DNA of 64,000 nt, taken from Pseudonocardia endophytica (GTDB lineage Bacteria; Actinomycetota; Actinomycetes; Mycobacteriales; Pseudonocardiaceae). Within the stretch, counting starts at the first letter, position 1. The number at the start of each line of letters is the position of its first letter. Shown here in pieces: positions 35,118 to 43,972 of the stretch. Where the stretch lies: assembly GCF_004339565.1 (NCBI RefSeq), contig NZ_SMFZ01000001.1:2418001-2482000 (forward strand), in the 5' to 3' direction. The translations under genes and the position numbers were made by a program. Under the pieces are notes generated by a model. The model worked only from the letters and a program-made list of their open reading frames with translations, did not search any database and was not told the origin of the DNA.

Positions 35118-36079
35118 GCGGCATCCTCCTCGGGTGTCTCTTCGGCGGGATGTCCGGTCAGGGTGAGGAACACCTCGTCCAGGCTCGGCTGACCGAGCGC
35201 GAACTCGGTGACGTCGATGCCACTGCGGGACAGCTCGGCCAGGGCGCGGGCGACCCGCTCGGGGTCGGAGATCCGCGCGGACAGCGCGGCCGGGTCAGCG
35301 GACGGCTCGGCCGTCACCTCGAGGACGCCGGCGAGGACTCGTTCTGCCTCGGCCCGCTGCTCGGGCGCACGTAGCCGTACGTGCAGCGAGCCGGCGCCGA
35401 CCGACGCCTTGAGCTCGCCGCTCGAGCCCTCGGCGATGACCTTCCCGTGGTCGATCACCGCTATCCGGTCGGCGAGCTGGTCGGCCTCGTCGAGGTACTG
35501 CGTGGTCAGCAACACGGTGGTGCCTTCGGCGACCATGCCGCGGACGATCTCCCAGACCTGGTTCCTGCTCCGGGGGTCGAGGCCGGTCGTGGGCTCGTCG
35601 AGGAAGATCAGTTCGGGGGTGACGACCAGGCTCGCCGCGATGTCGATGCGCCGACGCATCCCGCCGGAGTACTTCTTCACCTGCCGGTCGGCCGCCTCGG
35701 CAAGACCGAACGCGTCCAGCAGGTCGGTCGCCCGCTCCCTGCCTCGGCGGCGTGAGTAGCCGAGCACTCTGGCGAGCAGCAACAGGTTCTCCACCCCGGT
35801 GAGGTCCTCGTCGACCGACGCGAACTGCCCGGTGAGGCCCACCCTGCTCCGCACCGCCCGGGCGTCACGCACGACGTCGTAGCCGAGCACTTGCGCCTCC
35901 CCGGCGTCGGGGCGCAGGAGCGTGGCCAGTATGCGGATCGTGGTGGTCTTGCCCGCCCCGTTCGGACCGAGCACGCCGTACACGCCCCCGGCGCTCACGG
36001 CCAGGTCCACACCGGCGACCGCGTGGGTCGTGCCGAAGCTCTTCTTCAACCCTCTCGTCTCGATCGCGAGCGTTCCCAT
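35114..36079 (-). CDS. ABC transporter ATP-binding protein (DrrA-like)
   Basis: The protein is 321 residues. Walker A is GPNGAGKTT at 38-46, the signature YSGGMRRR at 137-144 and Walker [14 protein letters not shown] at 157-169. A C-terminal DrrA-type domain follows ([14 protein letters not shown], then [23 protein letters not shown]). With the permease it forms an exporter. The upstream region carries PadR-like sites, so it is probably derepressed by a drug or metabolite. Confidence 0.93.
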   Translation of the reverse strand: MGTLAIETRGLKKSFGTTHAVAGVDLAVSAGGVYGVLGPNGAGKTTTIRILATLLRPDAGEAQVLGYDVVRDARAVRSRVGLTGQFASVDEDLTGVENLLLLARVLGYSRRRGRERATDLLDAFGLAEAADRQVKKYSGGMRRRIDIAASLVVTPELIFLDEPTTGLDPRSRNQVWEIVRGMVAEGTTVLLTTQYLDEADQLADRIAVIDHGKVIAEGSSGELKASVGAGSLHVRLRAPEQRAEAERVLAGVLEVTAEPSADPAALSARISDPERVARALAELSRSGIDVTEFALGQPSLDEVFLTLTGHPAEETPEEDAA

Positions 36080-36129
36080 GGGTTCGATTCCTTCTCTCGG
36101 TGTTGCGAACGGACCGGTTGAGCACTAGT

Positions 36130-36187
36130 CAAGTTTGAATACTTGGCGACAGTGCACGAGGAGGAACGTCTTGTCAAGTTTGATTAG
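36130..36187. promoter_or_regulatory. Two CAAGTTTGA repeats, probable PadR operators
   Basis: CAAGTTTGAATACTTG at 36130-36145 is a palindrome with 5-base arms (CAAGT/ACTTG). GTCAAGTTTGA recurs at 36173-36183, about 45 bases away, running into the end of the PadR gene. Both lie just upstream of the exporter operon, as expected for PadR control. Confidence 0.6.
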
Positions 36188-36780
36188 AAGCGCATCTTGA
36201 GGGGATCGGGGACCGTTCGCCACGAACCCGGATCATCGGCCATGGTGTAGGCGCCCTCAGACAGTCGTTTGCTCAGGCTCTTCGCCCACTCCAGTTCGGT
36301 GCGTGCGTGTCCCGCCCACAGTTCGGCCTGATCGCGGACGTGCTCGGGGGTGTCCCGATCGGGGTGCTCCCGCCACTTGGCCTGCTCTACGAGCTCCGCT
36401 TCCAGGCGCGCGACCCGCTCGTTAACGTGCGCGATGGCATCTGTCCTCGTCAGCATGGGCAACATGGCGATGGACGCGTTGAGCATGTCCGGGTCGTGGG
36501 TGCGCCGCAGACCGTCGCGGACCAGTTCGACTATCTCGTCACGTCCCCGAGCTGTCGCGCGGTACAGAACGCGCTCCGGCCCGGAGTTGCCCGGCTCGGC
36601 GTGTTCGGTGAGGAGGCCATCAGCCGCCGCCTTCTTCAGTGCGTGATAAATCGAGCCGGGCTTGATCTTGGCCCAATTCTCCGCACGCCAGCTCTGCAGC
36701 AGTTCGGACCGCACCTGGTAGCCATGCGCGCCGCCGGAAAGGTGCACGATACCGAGTACCAGGAGCTTCGTCGCCGACAT
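36184..36780 (-). CDS. PadR-family transcriptional regulator
   Basis: The protein is 198 residues. The winged helix is SATKLLVLGIVHLSGGAHGY, then RAENWAKIKPGSIYHALKKAAADGLL and RATARGRDEI; a helical dimerisation domain (Vir-type C-terminus) follows. GGAGGTG lies upstream of ATG 36780. It is immediately upstream of the DrrAB-like exporter on the same strand and likely represses it. Confidence 0.9.
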   Translation of the reverse strand: MSATKLLVLGIVHLSGGAHGYQVRSELLQSWRAENWAKIKPGSIYHALKKAAADGLLTEHAEPGNSGPERVLYRATARGRDEIVELVRDGLRRTHDPDMLNASIAMLPMLTRTDAIAHVNERVARLEAELVEQAKWREHPDRDTPEHVRDQAELWAGHARTELEWAKSLSKRLSEGAYTMADDPGSWRTVPDPLKMRF

Positions 36781-36992
36781 GCGCCCACCTCCGCTCAATC
36801 TGCTCGGACTCGCTCCGCTTGCGCGCCCACCAGGGTGGTGTCAACTCCGACCAACACTCGGGTGTCCTCCTGGTCCGGGTGGTGTTAGCACTGACCTACC
36901 AACGGTGCCGGTGGAGACCTCCAAAGCCACCCATCGCGGCGGAAGCGCCGCGCCTCGCCCGGGCGACACTCACCATGAAACGCCGCTGCAAC

Positions 36993-37430
36993 TCATCGCT
37001 TCGGGCGGTGGTTCTTCACTGCCTTGACGGTGCCATCGGCGTTGTAGGTCGTCCACTCGCCGACCTTGCGACCCCGGTCGTAGTCTCCGGAATCGAGGGG
37101 GCGACCTCGAGCGTCCCAACGCTCCCATCGACCGTGCTTGACGTCCTGGTCGATGTCACCACGCTGCATCATCGCCCCGTTCGCCCGGTACCAGACCCAC
37201 GTACCGTGGAGGACACCGTGGTCGTAGGGGCCTTCGGAGCGGAGTCGTCCGTCGAGGGAGTAGTGCTGCCAGGTGCCGTGACGCTCGGCTTCGAGGTAGT
37301 CGCCGATCATCACACCGCCGTGCGGGTCGGACTCCGTCCAGCGCCCCGTCTTGCGGCCCTGCCTGTCCAGCGCATTGGGAGACTCCGGCGCTGCGACCGT
37401 CTGGGACTCGCGAGCTTCGTTCCGAGTCAT
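36993..37430 (-). CDS. MORN-repeat protein
   Basis: The protein is 145 residues made mostly of MORN-like repeats of about 23 residues: GDYLEAERHGTWQHYSLDGRL, YDHGVLHGTWVWYRANGAM, DIDQDVKHGRWERWDARGRP and YDRGRKVGEWTTYNADGTV. There is no signal or membrane segment. Function is unknown; such repeats are found in antitoxin-like and structural proteins. The 212 bases before it contain nothing I can support. Confidence 0.78.
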   Translation of the reverse strand: MTRNEARESQTVAAPESPNALDRQGRKTGRWTESDPHGGVMIGDYLEAERHGTWQHYSLDGRLRSEGPYDHGVLHGTWVWYRANGAMMQRGDIDQDVKHGRWERWDARGRPLDSGDYDRGRKVGEWTTYNADGTVKAVKNHRPKR

Positions 37431-37558
37431 GCTCCGAATCGTATCCAGGCCGTACCGGCGAACCCGGTCCTGGAGCAGGGTGCGACGGTGATGGACGAGA
37501 TCTTTCCCGTCGCCGAGGACGACGACGCGGGGTCGTCACCCAGTTGGTCACTCATGCG

Positions 37559-37598
37559 AACGCCCGCCGGATCCAATGGATCACTCGACGGGCGTTTT
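37559..37598. terminator. Hairpin downstream of tRNA-Ala
   Basis: AACGCCCG at 37559-37566 pairs with CGGGCGTT at 37589-37596, and a nested GATCC/GGATC stem lies inside; TTTT follows on the plus strand. It sits 15 bases after the tRNA 3' end and probably terminates the tRNA transcript. Confidence 0.6.
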
Positions 37599-37611
37599 CG
37601 CTGCTGGATGG

Positions 37612-37686
<75 letters not shown>

Positions 37687-37748
37687 TTGCAACGAGAAGA
37701 ACGGTACACGAACGCCCGTCGCGCTCCCCAAGCGGGTAGTGATCGGCC

Positions 37749-37754
37749 TAGCGT
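37749..37754 (+). promoter_or_regulatory. Leaderless-type -10 element TAGCGT
   Basis: TAGCGT stands seven bases before the GTG at 37762 and no Shine-Dalgarno lies between. The same TANNNT-N6/7-start arrangement occurs at four other genes here (39701, 47952 minus, 49550, 62873 minus). Confidence 0.5.
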
Positions 37755-37761
37755 CGGCGGC

Positions 37762-39699
37762 GTGCGACCTGAGGACATCGGACGGCTGGTCACCCTCGGC
37801 GACGCCGCCGTCTCTCCCGACGGGCGGTGGATCGCGTTCACGGTGCGGCGCGTGGACCTCGACGCCAACCGCTACCGCAGCAGCGTGTGGCTCGCCGCTG
37901 CGGACGGAGGGAGCGCTCCGTACCAGTTCACGAGCGGCACCGACGACGATCGGACGCCGGTCTGGTCACCGGACGGCCGCCGGCTGGCGGTCGTGTCCGG
38001 GACCGGGACGCTGCGGTTGCTGCCGGTCGGGATCCCGGGCGAGCCGGTCGCACTCTGCGAGCGGCCGGAGGACGTGACCGAGCCCGTGTGGTCGCCGGAC
38101 GGCTCGGCGATCGCGTTCGTCTCGCGGGAGCGGACCGCCCGGTACGGGGCGCCGGACGAGCACGCGCGCGGGCCGCGTCGGATCGACCGGTTGTTCAGCC
38201 GCATGGACGGGGCCGGCTGGATCGTCGACCGGCCGGCGAGCGTGTTCGTCGTGCCGGTGGACGGGTCGGCGCCGCCGAGGATCGTCGCTGGCGGGCCCCA
38301 CGAGCACGCAAGCCCGGCGTGGTCGCCGGACTCGGTCACGCTCGCCGTCGTCACGAACCGGGAGCCCGACGCGGACCTGCTGCGGTACGCGTCGCTGTAC
38401 CTCGTCGACGTCGCCGGAGGCGGTGATCCACGACGGCTGACCGGCTCGGACCGGTCGTATCGCGCTCCGTCCTTCTCACCGGACGGCACCCGGATCGCCG
38501 CTCTCGCCGCCGACAACCGCGTCGTGCCCGCGGGTGCGGTGCCGGTGATCGTCGACGCGCGGACGAGCGCCGAGACGGTGCTGGCCGACGCGCCCGACCG
38601 CACGTGCGCGCCGTACCGCGCGACCCGCTCCCCGATCTGGGACGACGGGACGCTCTGGTACTCCGTCGAGGACCACGGCGGCGTGCACGTCCAGCGCAGC
38701 GGACACGGCTGCGTGCTCGGCGGGACGCGGGTCGTGAGCGCCCTGGACGGCGCCGGACCGACCACCGCCTTCCTGTCCTCGACGCCGGCCCGGTGCGCCG
38801 AGCTGCACGTCCTCGACCCCGGCGGGTCGGAGCGACGCCTGACACACCTCACCGACGCGTTCCACGGCGACGTGCCGGGGCCCGACCCCGTCCACATGGC
38901 CGTCCCGTCGCCGGCCGGGGACGGCGACGTCGACACCTGGGTGCTGCTGCCGTCCGACGGCGAGGGCCCGCTACCGGTGCTGCTGTCCATCCACGGTGGA
39001 CCGATGACGCAGTACCCGACCGCGTGGTTCGACGAGTTCCGGCTGTGGGCGGGCGCCGGGTACGCCGTCGTCTGGTGCAACCCGCACGGCTCCACCGGCC
39101 ACACCCGGGCCTGGACCAGGGCCATCCGCGCGCCCGAGGCGGACGTGGACCCGGGAACCGGCTGGGGTGGGATCGACGCCGACGACGTGCTGGCCGCGCT
39201 GGACGCCGCCCTGTCCAGGTTCGAGCGGCTGGACCGCGACCGGGTCGGCTTGATCGGGGGTTCGTACGGCGGCTTCCTGACGTGCTGGCTGGTCGCCCAC
39301 ACCGACCGGTTCGCGGCCGCGTGCAGCGAGCGCGCCGTCACCAACTTCGAGTCCGAGGACTGGAGCTCCGACATCGCGGGCTGGCTCCGCTGGGAGCTCG
39401 GCCTCGACACCGGCACGGCGACCGCGGCGTTCCGCCGGATGTCGCCGCTGACCTACGTGGACGAGATCCGCACCCCGATGCTGTTGCTGCACGCGGAGAA
39501 CGACCTGCGCTGCCCCGTCGAGCAGGCCGATGCGCTGTTCGCGGCGCTGCGCTCGCGGCGGCGTCCGGTCGAGTACTGGCGGTTCCCCGAGGAGGGACAC
39601 GAGATGTCGCGGGCCGGGTCCCCACTCCATCGGGTGCAACGGGCCCGGATCGTCCTGGACTTCTTCGCGCGGCATCTCGGGGGCGACCCGCCGGGCTGA
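37762..39699 (+). CDS. S9-family (prolyl oligopeptidase/acylaminoacyl) peptidase
   Basis: The protein is 645 residues: a WD40-like propeller with repeated SPDG motifs (VSPDGRWIAF, WSPDGRRLAVV, WSPDGSAIAFV, FSPDGTRIAAL), then a C-terminal hydrolase domain. The triad is S501 (GGSYGG), D581 (HAENDLRCP) and H613 (EEGHEMSR). It cleaves short peptides or N-acyl amino acids in the cytoplasm. GTG 37762 is chosen; longer frames would translate the tRNA gene. Confidence 0.92.
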   Translation: MRPEDIGRLVTLGDAAVSPDGRWIAFTVRRVDLDANRYRSSVWLAAADGGSAPYQFTSGTDDDRTPVWSPDGRRLAVVSGTGTLRLLPVGIPGEPVALCERPEDVTEPVWSPDGSAIAFVSRERTARYGAPDEHARGPRRIDRLFSRMDGAGWIVDRPASVFVVPVDGSAPPRIVAGGPHEHASPAWSPDSVTLAVVTNREPDADLLRYASLYLVDVAGGGDPRRLTGSDRSYRAPSFSPDGTRIAALAADNRVVPAGAVPVIVDARTSAETVLADAPDRTCAPYRATRSPIWDDGTLWYSVEDHGGVHVQRSGHGCVLGGTRVVSALDGAGPTTAFLSSTPARCAELHVLDPGGSERRLTHLTDAFHGDVPGPDPVHMAVPSPAGDGDVDTWVLLPSDGEGPLPVLLSIHGGPMTQYPTAWFDEFRLWAGAGYAVVWCNPHGSTGHTRAWTRAIRAPEADVDPGTGWGGIDADDVLAALDAALSRFERLDRDRVGLIGGSYGGFLTCWLVAHTDRFAAACSERAVTNFESEDWSSDIAGWLRWELGLDTGTATAAFRRMSPLTYVDEIRTPMLLLHAENDLRCPVEQADALFAALRSRRRPVEYWRFPEEGHEMSRAGSPLHRVQRARIVLDFFARHLGGDPPG

Positions 39700-39700
39700 C

Positions 39701-39706
39701 TACCCT
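39701..39706 (+). promoter_or_regulatory. Leaderless-type -10 element TACCCT
   Basis: TACCCT begins two bases after the peptidase stop and lies exactly seven bases before the GTG at 39714, with no ribosome site. It suggests a separate leaderless transcript for the ThuA-like gene. Confidence 0.5.
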
Positions 39707-39713
39707 GACCGGC

Positions 39714-40394
39714 GTGCGGGCGATCGTTCTCACCGGGGGTCCGGCCGGATCGAGCCACGACTTCCGCGCGACGACGGCCCGCCTGTCCGATCTGCTGGCG
39801 GACGCGGGCGCGCGTGTCGAGGTGCACACGGGCGTCGAGGAGGCGTTCGCCGCGCTGCCCGGCGCGACACTGCTCGTGGTCAACGCACTGCGATGGACCA
39901 TGCGCGAACCGGAGCACTACCGCGGGCGGGCCGACGTGGACGGCGTCAGCCCGTCGGACGCCTCGCGCGCCGCGCTGACGGCGCACCTGGCCTCGGGCAG
40001 CGGGGTGCTCGCGATCCACACCGCCGTGCTCTGCTTCGACGACTGGCCGGAGTGGGGCGACGCGCTCGGCGGCGCGTGGGTCTGGGGCCGCTCGCACCAC
40101 CCGCCGCTCGGGCCGCCGGTGGACGTCCGGGTGGAGGGCCCGCACCCGCTCACCGACGGCGTCGGCGGCTTCCGGCTCGTCGACGAGGTGTACTCCGATG
40201 TGGACACCGCCCCGGAGGTCGTGCCGCTGCTGACGGCCGGCGGGCAGCCGATGCTCTGGGCCCGCGAGCACGGCGGCGGCCGGGTCGTCTACGACGCGCT
40301 GGGCCACCACCCGCCGTCCTACGAGGTGCCGGAGCACCGGGAGATCCTGCGCCGCGCGATCGAGTGGCTGACGGGCGGCCGACGTGGCGCGTGA
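39714..40394 (+). CDS. ThuA-like (class I glutamine amidotransferase fold) protein
   Basis: The protein is 226 residues. VRAIVLTGGPAGSSHDF, LLVVNALRWT, LASGSGVLAIHTAVLCFDDWPEWG and the SHHPPLG stretch match the ThuA domain found in sugar-degradation clusters. The reaction is unsettled in the family. The SDR that follows overlaps its end by 11 bases, so the two are probably cotranslated. Confidence 0.8.
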   Translation: MRAIVLTGGPAGSSHDFRATTARLSDLLADAGARVEVHTGVEEAFAALPGATLLVVNALRWTMREPEHYRGRADVDGVSPSDASRAALTAHLASGSGVLAIHTAVLCFDDWPEWGDALGGAWVWGRSHHPPLGPPVDVRVEGPHPLTDGVGGFRLVDEVYSDVDTAPEVVPLLTAGGQPMLWAREHGGGRVVYDALGHHPPSYEVPEHREILRRAIEWLTGGRRGA

Positions 40395-41142
40395 GATCGC
40401 CGGCATGTCGGTGCTGGTCACCGGCGGAGGGTCGGGCATCGGCGAGGGCGTCGTGGCCCGGCTGGCCGGGCTCGGAGCGCGGGTCACGGTGAGCGGGCGG
40501 CGAGAGCACCGGGTCGCAGCCGTCGCGGAACGGACCGGCGCACGTGCGGCGGCCGGGGACGTGACCGTCCCGGACGATCGACGGTCCATGGTGGACGCCG
40601 CCGTCGAGCACGGTGGCGGGTTGGACGCCGTCGTGCACGCGGCCGGGAACATGTACCGCGGCCCGATCGAGGAGCTCACCCGGCAGGGACTGCAGGATGT
40701 GTTCGCGTCCAATGTGATCGGCCCGATGCTGCTCACCGGCCTGGCCGCACCGCATCTGGCCGAGCGGCGCGGTGCCGTCGTGTTCTTCGGCTCGGTGCAC
40801 ACCGTGCGCGCGTTCCCCGGCGCGTCGCCCTACGCCGCGACGAAGGGCGCGCTGGAGACCCTGACCGGGGCGCTCGCCGCGGAGCTCGGGCCGCGCGGGG
40901 TCCGGGTCGGCTGCGTGCGTCCCGGGGGCGTGCTGACCGAGATCAACCAGCGGGCCGGCCTGATGGACGACGCGACGGCTGCGGCCCGGATGACCGCGCT
41001 CGGCGCCGAGCACGCGCTCGGGCGGGCCGGGACGCCCGACGAGGTCGCCGAGGCCGTGCAGTACCTGATCACCGCCGAGTGGGTCACCGGCGCCCTGCTG
41101 ACCGTCGACGGCGGTCTCGGACTCGGGATCACCGGGGCCTGA
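40384..41142 (+). CDS. SDR-family oxidoreductase
   Basis: The protein is 252 residues with TGGGSGIGEG near 14-23, HAAGNMYRG instead of the usual NNAG, the catalytic serine in FFGSVHTV, YAATKGA for Tyr and Lys, and a C-terminal GALLTVDGG. The H-AAG variant is seen in more distant classical SDRs. GTG start overlapping the ThuA-like gene. Convergent with the TrmB-family gene, seven bases away. Confidence 0.85.
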   Translation: MAREIAGMSVLVTGGGSGIGEGVVARLAGLGARVTVSGRREHRVAAVAERTGARAAAGDVTVPDDRRSMVDAAVEHGGGLDAVVHAAGNMYRGPIEELTRQGLQDVFASNVIGPMLLTGLAAPHLAERRGAVVFFGSVHTVRAFPGASPYAATKGALETLTGALAAELGPRGVRVGCVRPGGVLTEINQRAGLMDDATAAARMTALGAEHALGRAGTPDEVAEAVQYLITAEWVTGALLTVDGGLGLGITGA

Positions 41143-41149
41143 CGTCCGG

Positions 41150-42043
41150 TCAGGACAGCGGGCGCCCCCGCCTGCGTTGCGGCACGCCGCCGTGGCCGCC
41201 CGGTCCGCGGGCGAGCAGGGTCGCGGGGAAGCCCTTGTCGCCGCGCAGCGCGAGCAGCGCCGGGTCCGACTTCCAGAAGCGCTCGAAGTCGTCGGGCGCG
41301 AACTTGTCGGCGATCAGGTGCATCGCGATGTCGTGGCGCACGTACTCGACGGCCACCAGCACGACGGCCGGGTCGTCGGTGTAGACGCCCCACGCGTCGT
41401 CCCCGACGAAACCGCCGATCACCGCCTGCTCGCGGTCCGCGGAGACCACCATCAACCGGCACCCGAGGTTCTCCAGCACGACGTCCGGTGAGGAGAAGCG
41501 GTGCCGCGTGGTGGTGCCGATCGGGTCGTCGTCCTCGCCGAACACGACGACCTGGACGTTCACGCCCTCGTCGGCGGCCCGGCGGACCATCGGCTTCAGC
41601 GGCCCGATGTCGTCCGGCCAGCCGGACAGGAACAGCTCGCCTCGCGCCGCGGCGACGACGTCCTCGGACCGGGCCAGCAGCGACGAGCGGTCGGTGAGGT
41701 TGTGCACGAGCCGCACCTCGGGCGGCGCGGCGAGCTCCGGGAGCGCCGACGTCAGGTGGTCCACCGAGCGCTCGAACTCGCGTCGCAACCGGTCCAGCAG
41801 CGCCGACGGAGGCAGCGCGATGTACCCGACGCTGGCGTCGCCCGCGCGCACCTCGTAGGCGGCCTCCCGACCGACCAGCTTGGACAGCGTCTCGTACACC
41901 GTGCTGCGTGGGACACCCGACCGCTTCGCGACCTCGTAGCCGTTCAGCGGCGAACCCGCCGCGACCAGCGCGACGTAGGCCTTGGCCTCGTATCCGGACA
42001 TGCCGAGGCGCTGCAGCTCCTCGATGACGCTCTGCTGCGACAT
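41150..42043 (-). CDS. TrmB-family transcriptional regulator
   Basis: The protein is 297 residues. The N-terminal winged helix is IEELQRLGMSGYEAKAYVALVAAGSPLNGYEVAKRSGVPRSTVYETLSKLV; the C-terminal part, with FLSGWPDDIGPLKPMVRRAADEGVNVQVVVFGE, is the TrmB sugar-binding-like (PLD-like) domain. In bacteria such proteins regulate sugar or related catabolism. The ATG at 42043 is chosen because it starts the conserved region; upstream in-frame codons are unlike the family. It likely regulates the flanking SDR, ThuA and redox genes. Confidence 0.83.
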   Translation of the reverse strand: MSQQSVIEELQRLGMSGYEAKAYVALVAAGSPLNGYEVAKRSGVPRSTVYETLSKLVGREAAYEVRAGDASVGYIALPPSALLDRLRREFERSVDHLTSALPELAAPPEVRLVHNLTDRSSLLARSEDVVAAARGELFLSGWPDDIGPLKPMVRRAADEGVNVQVVVFGEDDDPIGTTTRHRFSSPDVVLENLGCRLMVVSADREQAVIGGFVGDDAWGVYTDDPAVVLVAVEYVRHDIAMHLIADKFAPDDFERFWKSDPALLALRGDKGFPATLLARGPGGHGGVPQRRRGRPLS

Positions 42044-42087
42044 CGTGTCATCATCCCATCGACGTGGGAACGCCGCGTGCCGCACGG

Positions 42088-42855
42088 TCAACCGCAGCGA
42101 TCCGGAGCGGACCGGGGAATCCCGGACAGGGCGGCACGCACGAGTCCACCGTCGACGGTGACCGTCTGCCCGGTCACGTACGCCGCCCGGTCCGAGGCGA
42201 GGAACAGCACGACGTCCGCGACGTCCTGTGCCGCACCCTGTCTACCCACCGGGACGGCGGCCGACCGCCGCTCGCGGACGTCCGGATCGGAGTTCACCGC
42301 GTTCGACATCCCGGCGTCGATCAGGCCCGGCGCCACGGCGTTCACGCGCACGCCGCGATCGGCCCACTCGAGCGCCATCTGCTCGGTGAGACGTGCCACA
42401 CCGGCCTTCGACGACGTGTAGGCGCCCGCGTCGACGGCAGCCGTCACGCCGTTGACCGAGGCGATGTTCACGACCGTTCCCCCTCCGGCCGGGATCATCC
42501 GGCGGACGAGCGTGCGCGCCACGACGAACGTGCCGGTCAGGTTCGTGCCGAGCACGGTCGTCCAGTCGGCCACCGTGAGGTCCAGCAGCGGTCCGAACCG
42601 GACCACGCCCGCGTTGTTGACCACGAGCCGGGGAGCCTCCGGCAGTGCCGCTGCGGCCTCCTCCACGGCGGCCTGGTCGCCGACGTCGACGACCGCCGTC
42701 GTCAGCGCGTCGCCCAGCTCCGTCGCGAGGTACGCCAGCCCCTCCGCGTCGATGTCCCAGGCCGCGACCCGGTAGCCCGCGCCGATCGCGGACCGGGCGA
42801 TGACGGACCCGATACCTCCGGCCGCGCCGGTGACGACGGCCCATGAACCCGACAC
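42088..42855 (-). CDS. SDR-family oxidoreductase
   Basis: The protein is 255 residues with VTGAAGGIGSV near 8-18, NNAG, the serine in NIASVNGV, YTSSKAGV, and GQTVTVDGG. WDID after the second strand suggests NAD preference. GTG 42855 with GGGGGGAG upstream. It lies between the TrmB regulator and the LLM gene on the same strand, so it belongs to the redox cluster ending at 45355. Confidence 0.86.
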   Translation of the reverse strand: MSGSWAVVTGAAGGIGSVIARSAIGAGYRVAAWDIDAEGLAYLATELGDALTTAVVDVGDQAAVEEAAAALPEAPRLVVNNAGVVRFGPLLDLTVADWTTVLGTNLTGTFVVARTLVRRMIPAGGGTVVNIASVNGVTAAVDAGAYTSSKAGVARLTEQMALEWADRGVRVNAVAPGLIDAGMSNAVNSDPDVRERRSAAVPVGRQGAAQDVADVVLFLASDRAAYVTGQTVTVDGGLVRAALSGIPRSAPDRCG

Positions 42856-42968
42856 GAGACTCCCCCCGAGGCCGTGCGTCTCACGGCGCCGTCAGATCAG
42901 TCGTGCCGAGCACACGTGCGTTACCGTCCGTCACCAATTTGCATGACGACGACGATCGTCACGGCTCC

Positions 42969-43964
42969 TCACAGGGCTGGCAGGACCTCTCGCCCGAACA
43001 GGTCCATCGCCTCGAGCACGGACGCCTGGTCGGGCCCCGTCGGGTACCGGAAGATCGTCAGGAAGTCGTCGACGCCCGCGTCGTCCCGGAAGCGCCGCAA
43101 GGTCTCCACGCACTCGTCGGGGGTGCCGAACACGAACCGGTCCGCGACGAACGCGTCCAGGGTGATCTCGTCCGACGACGTGACCCCCGGCAGGTCGACG
43201 ATCGCGCCGTAGTCGAACAGCGTGCGTGCCATCGCGAGCGCCGTGTCACCGAAGTGGGAGAGCGCCTCGTCGCGCGACGTGTACGGCCAGCAGAAGCGGA
43301 TCGCGGTGACGTGCGGCGTGCGACCGGCAGCACGCGCGGCGGCGCGGTAGGTCTCGCCGGCCGCGGCGATCGTCGGCAACGCCATCAGCGCGTTCGTGAT
43401 CCATCCGTCGCCGAGGCGACCGGCCCGGCGCAGCCCGCCGGGCGTCCACGCGCCGAGGTGCAGCGGGACCCCCTCCGGTGCGACCGGGCGGGGCTGCACC
43501 GCGACGTCGTCGAGCGTGTGGAGGTCGCCGTGGAACGTGAACGTCTCCCGGGTGTGCGCGGCCCGGACGATCCGGACGACCTCGTCGAAGCGCTGCGCGC
43601 GGTCGTCGAACCCGACGCCGACGCACGCGAAGTCCTCGGGCGTGTAGCCGGCGCCGAGCCCGAGCCATGCACGACCGCCGGAGAGCTGGTCGAGCATCGC
43701 GGCGTCCTGGGCGAGCCGGACCGGGTTGTACAACGGGCCGATCGCGATCGCCGTCCCGACCCGCACCCGCTCGGTCCGCGCCGCGATCGCGAACGCCAGC
43801 GGCAGCGCGGACCCGAAGTACTCCGGCGAGCGCGTGTGCTCGGTGGTGAGCGCGGCGCAGAAGCCGAGCCGGTCGGCCGCCTCCGCCTGCTCCAGCATCT
43901 CCGACAGCACGATGTGGGGGTCCCCACTGACCGTGCCCTGGGTGAACAGCACTCCGACCGACAT
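42969..43964 (-). CDS. LLM-class flavin/F420-dependent oxidoreductase
   Basis: The protein is 331 residues: SVGVLFTQGTVSGDPHIVLSEM, FCAALTTEHTRSPEYFGS, VGTAIAIGPLYNPVRLAQDAAMLDQLSGGRAWLGLGAGY and PLHLGAWTPGGLRRAGRLGDGW. GAGGAGAGCG precedes the ATG. It starts eight bases after the FAD-dehydrogenase stop. Likely a monooxygenase or F420 reductase of the cluster's unknown substrate. Confidence 0.86.
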   Translation of the reverse strand: MSVGVLFTQGTVSGDPHIVLSEMLEQAEAADRLGFCAALTTEHTRSPEYFGSALPLAFAIAARTERVRVGTAIAIGPLYNPVRLAQDAAMLDQLSGGRAWLGLGAGYTPEDFACVGVGFDDRAQRFDEVVRIVRAAHTRETFTFHGDLHTLDDVAVQPRPVAPEGVPLHLGAWTPGGLRRAGRLGDGWITNALMALPTIAAAGETYRAAARAAGRTPHVTAIRFCWPYTSRDEALSHFGDTALAMARTLFDYGAIVDLPGVTSSDEITLDAFVADRFVFGTPDECVETLRRFRDDAGVDDFLTIFRYPTGPDQASVLEAMDLFGREVLPAL

Positions 43965-43972
43965 CGCTCTCC

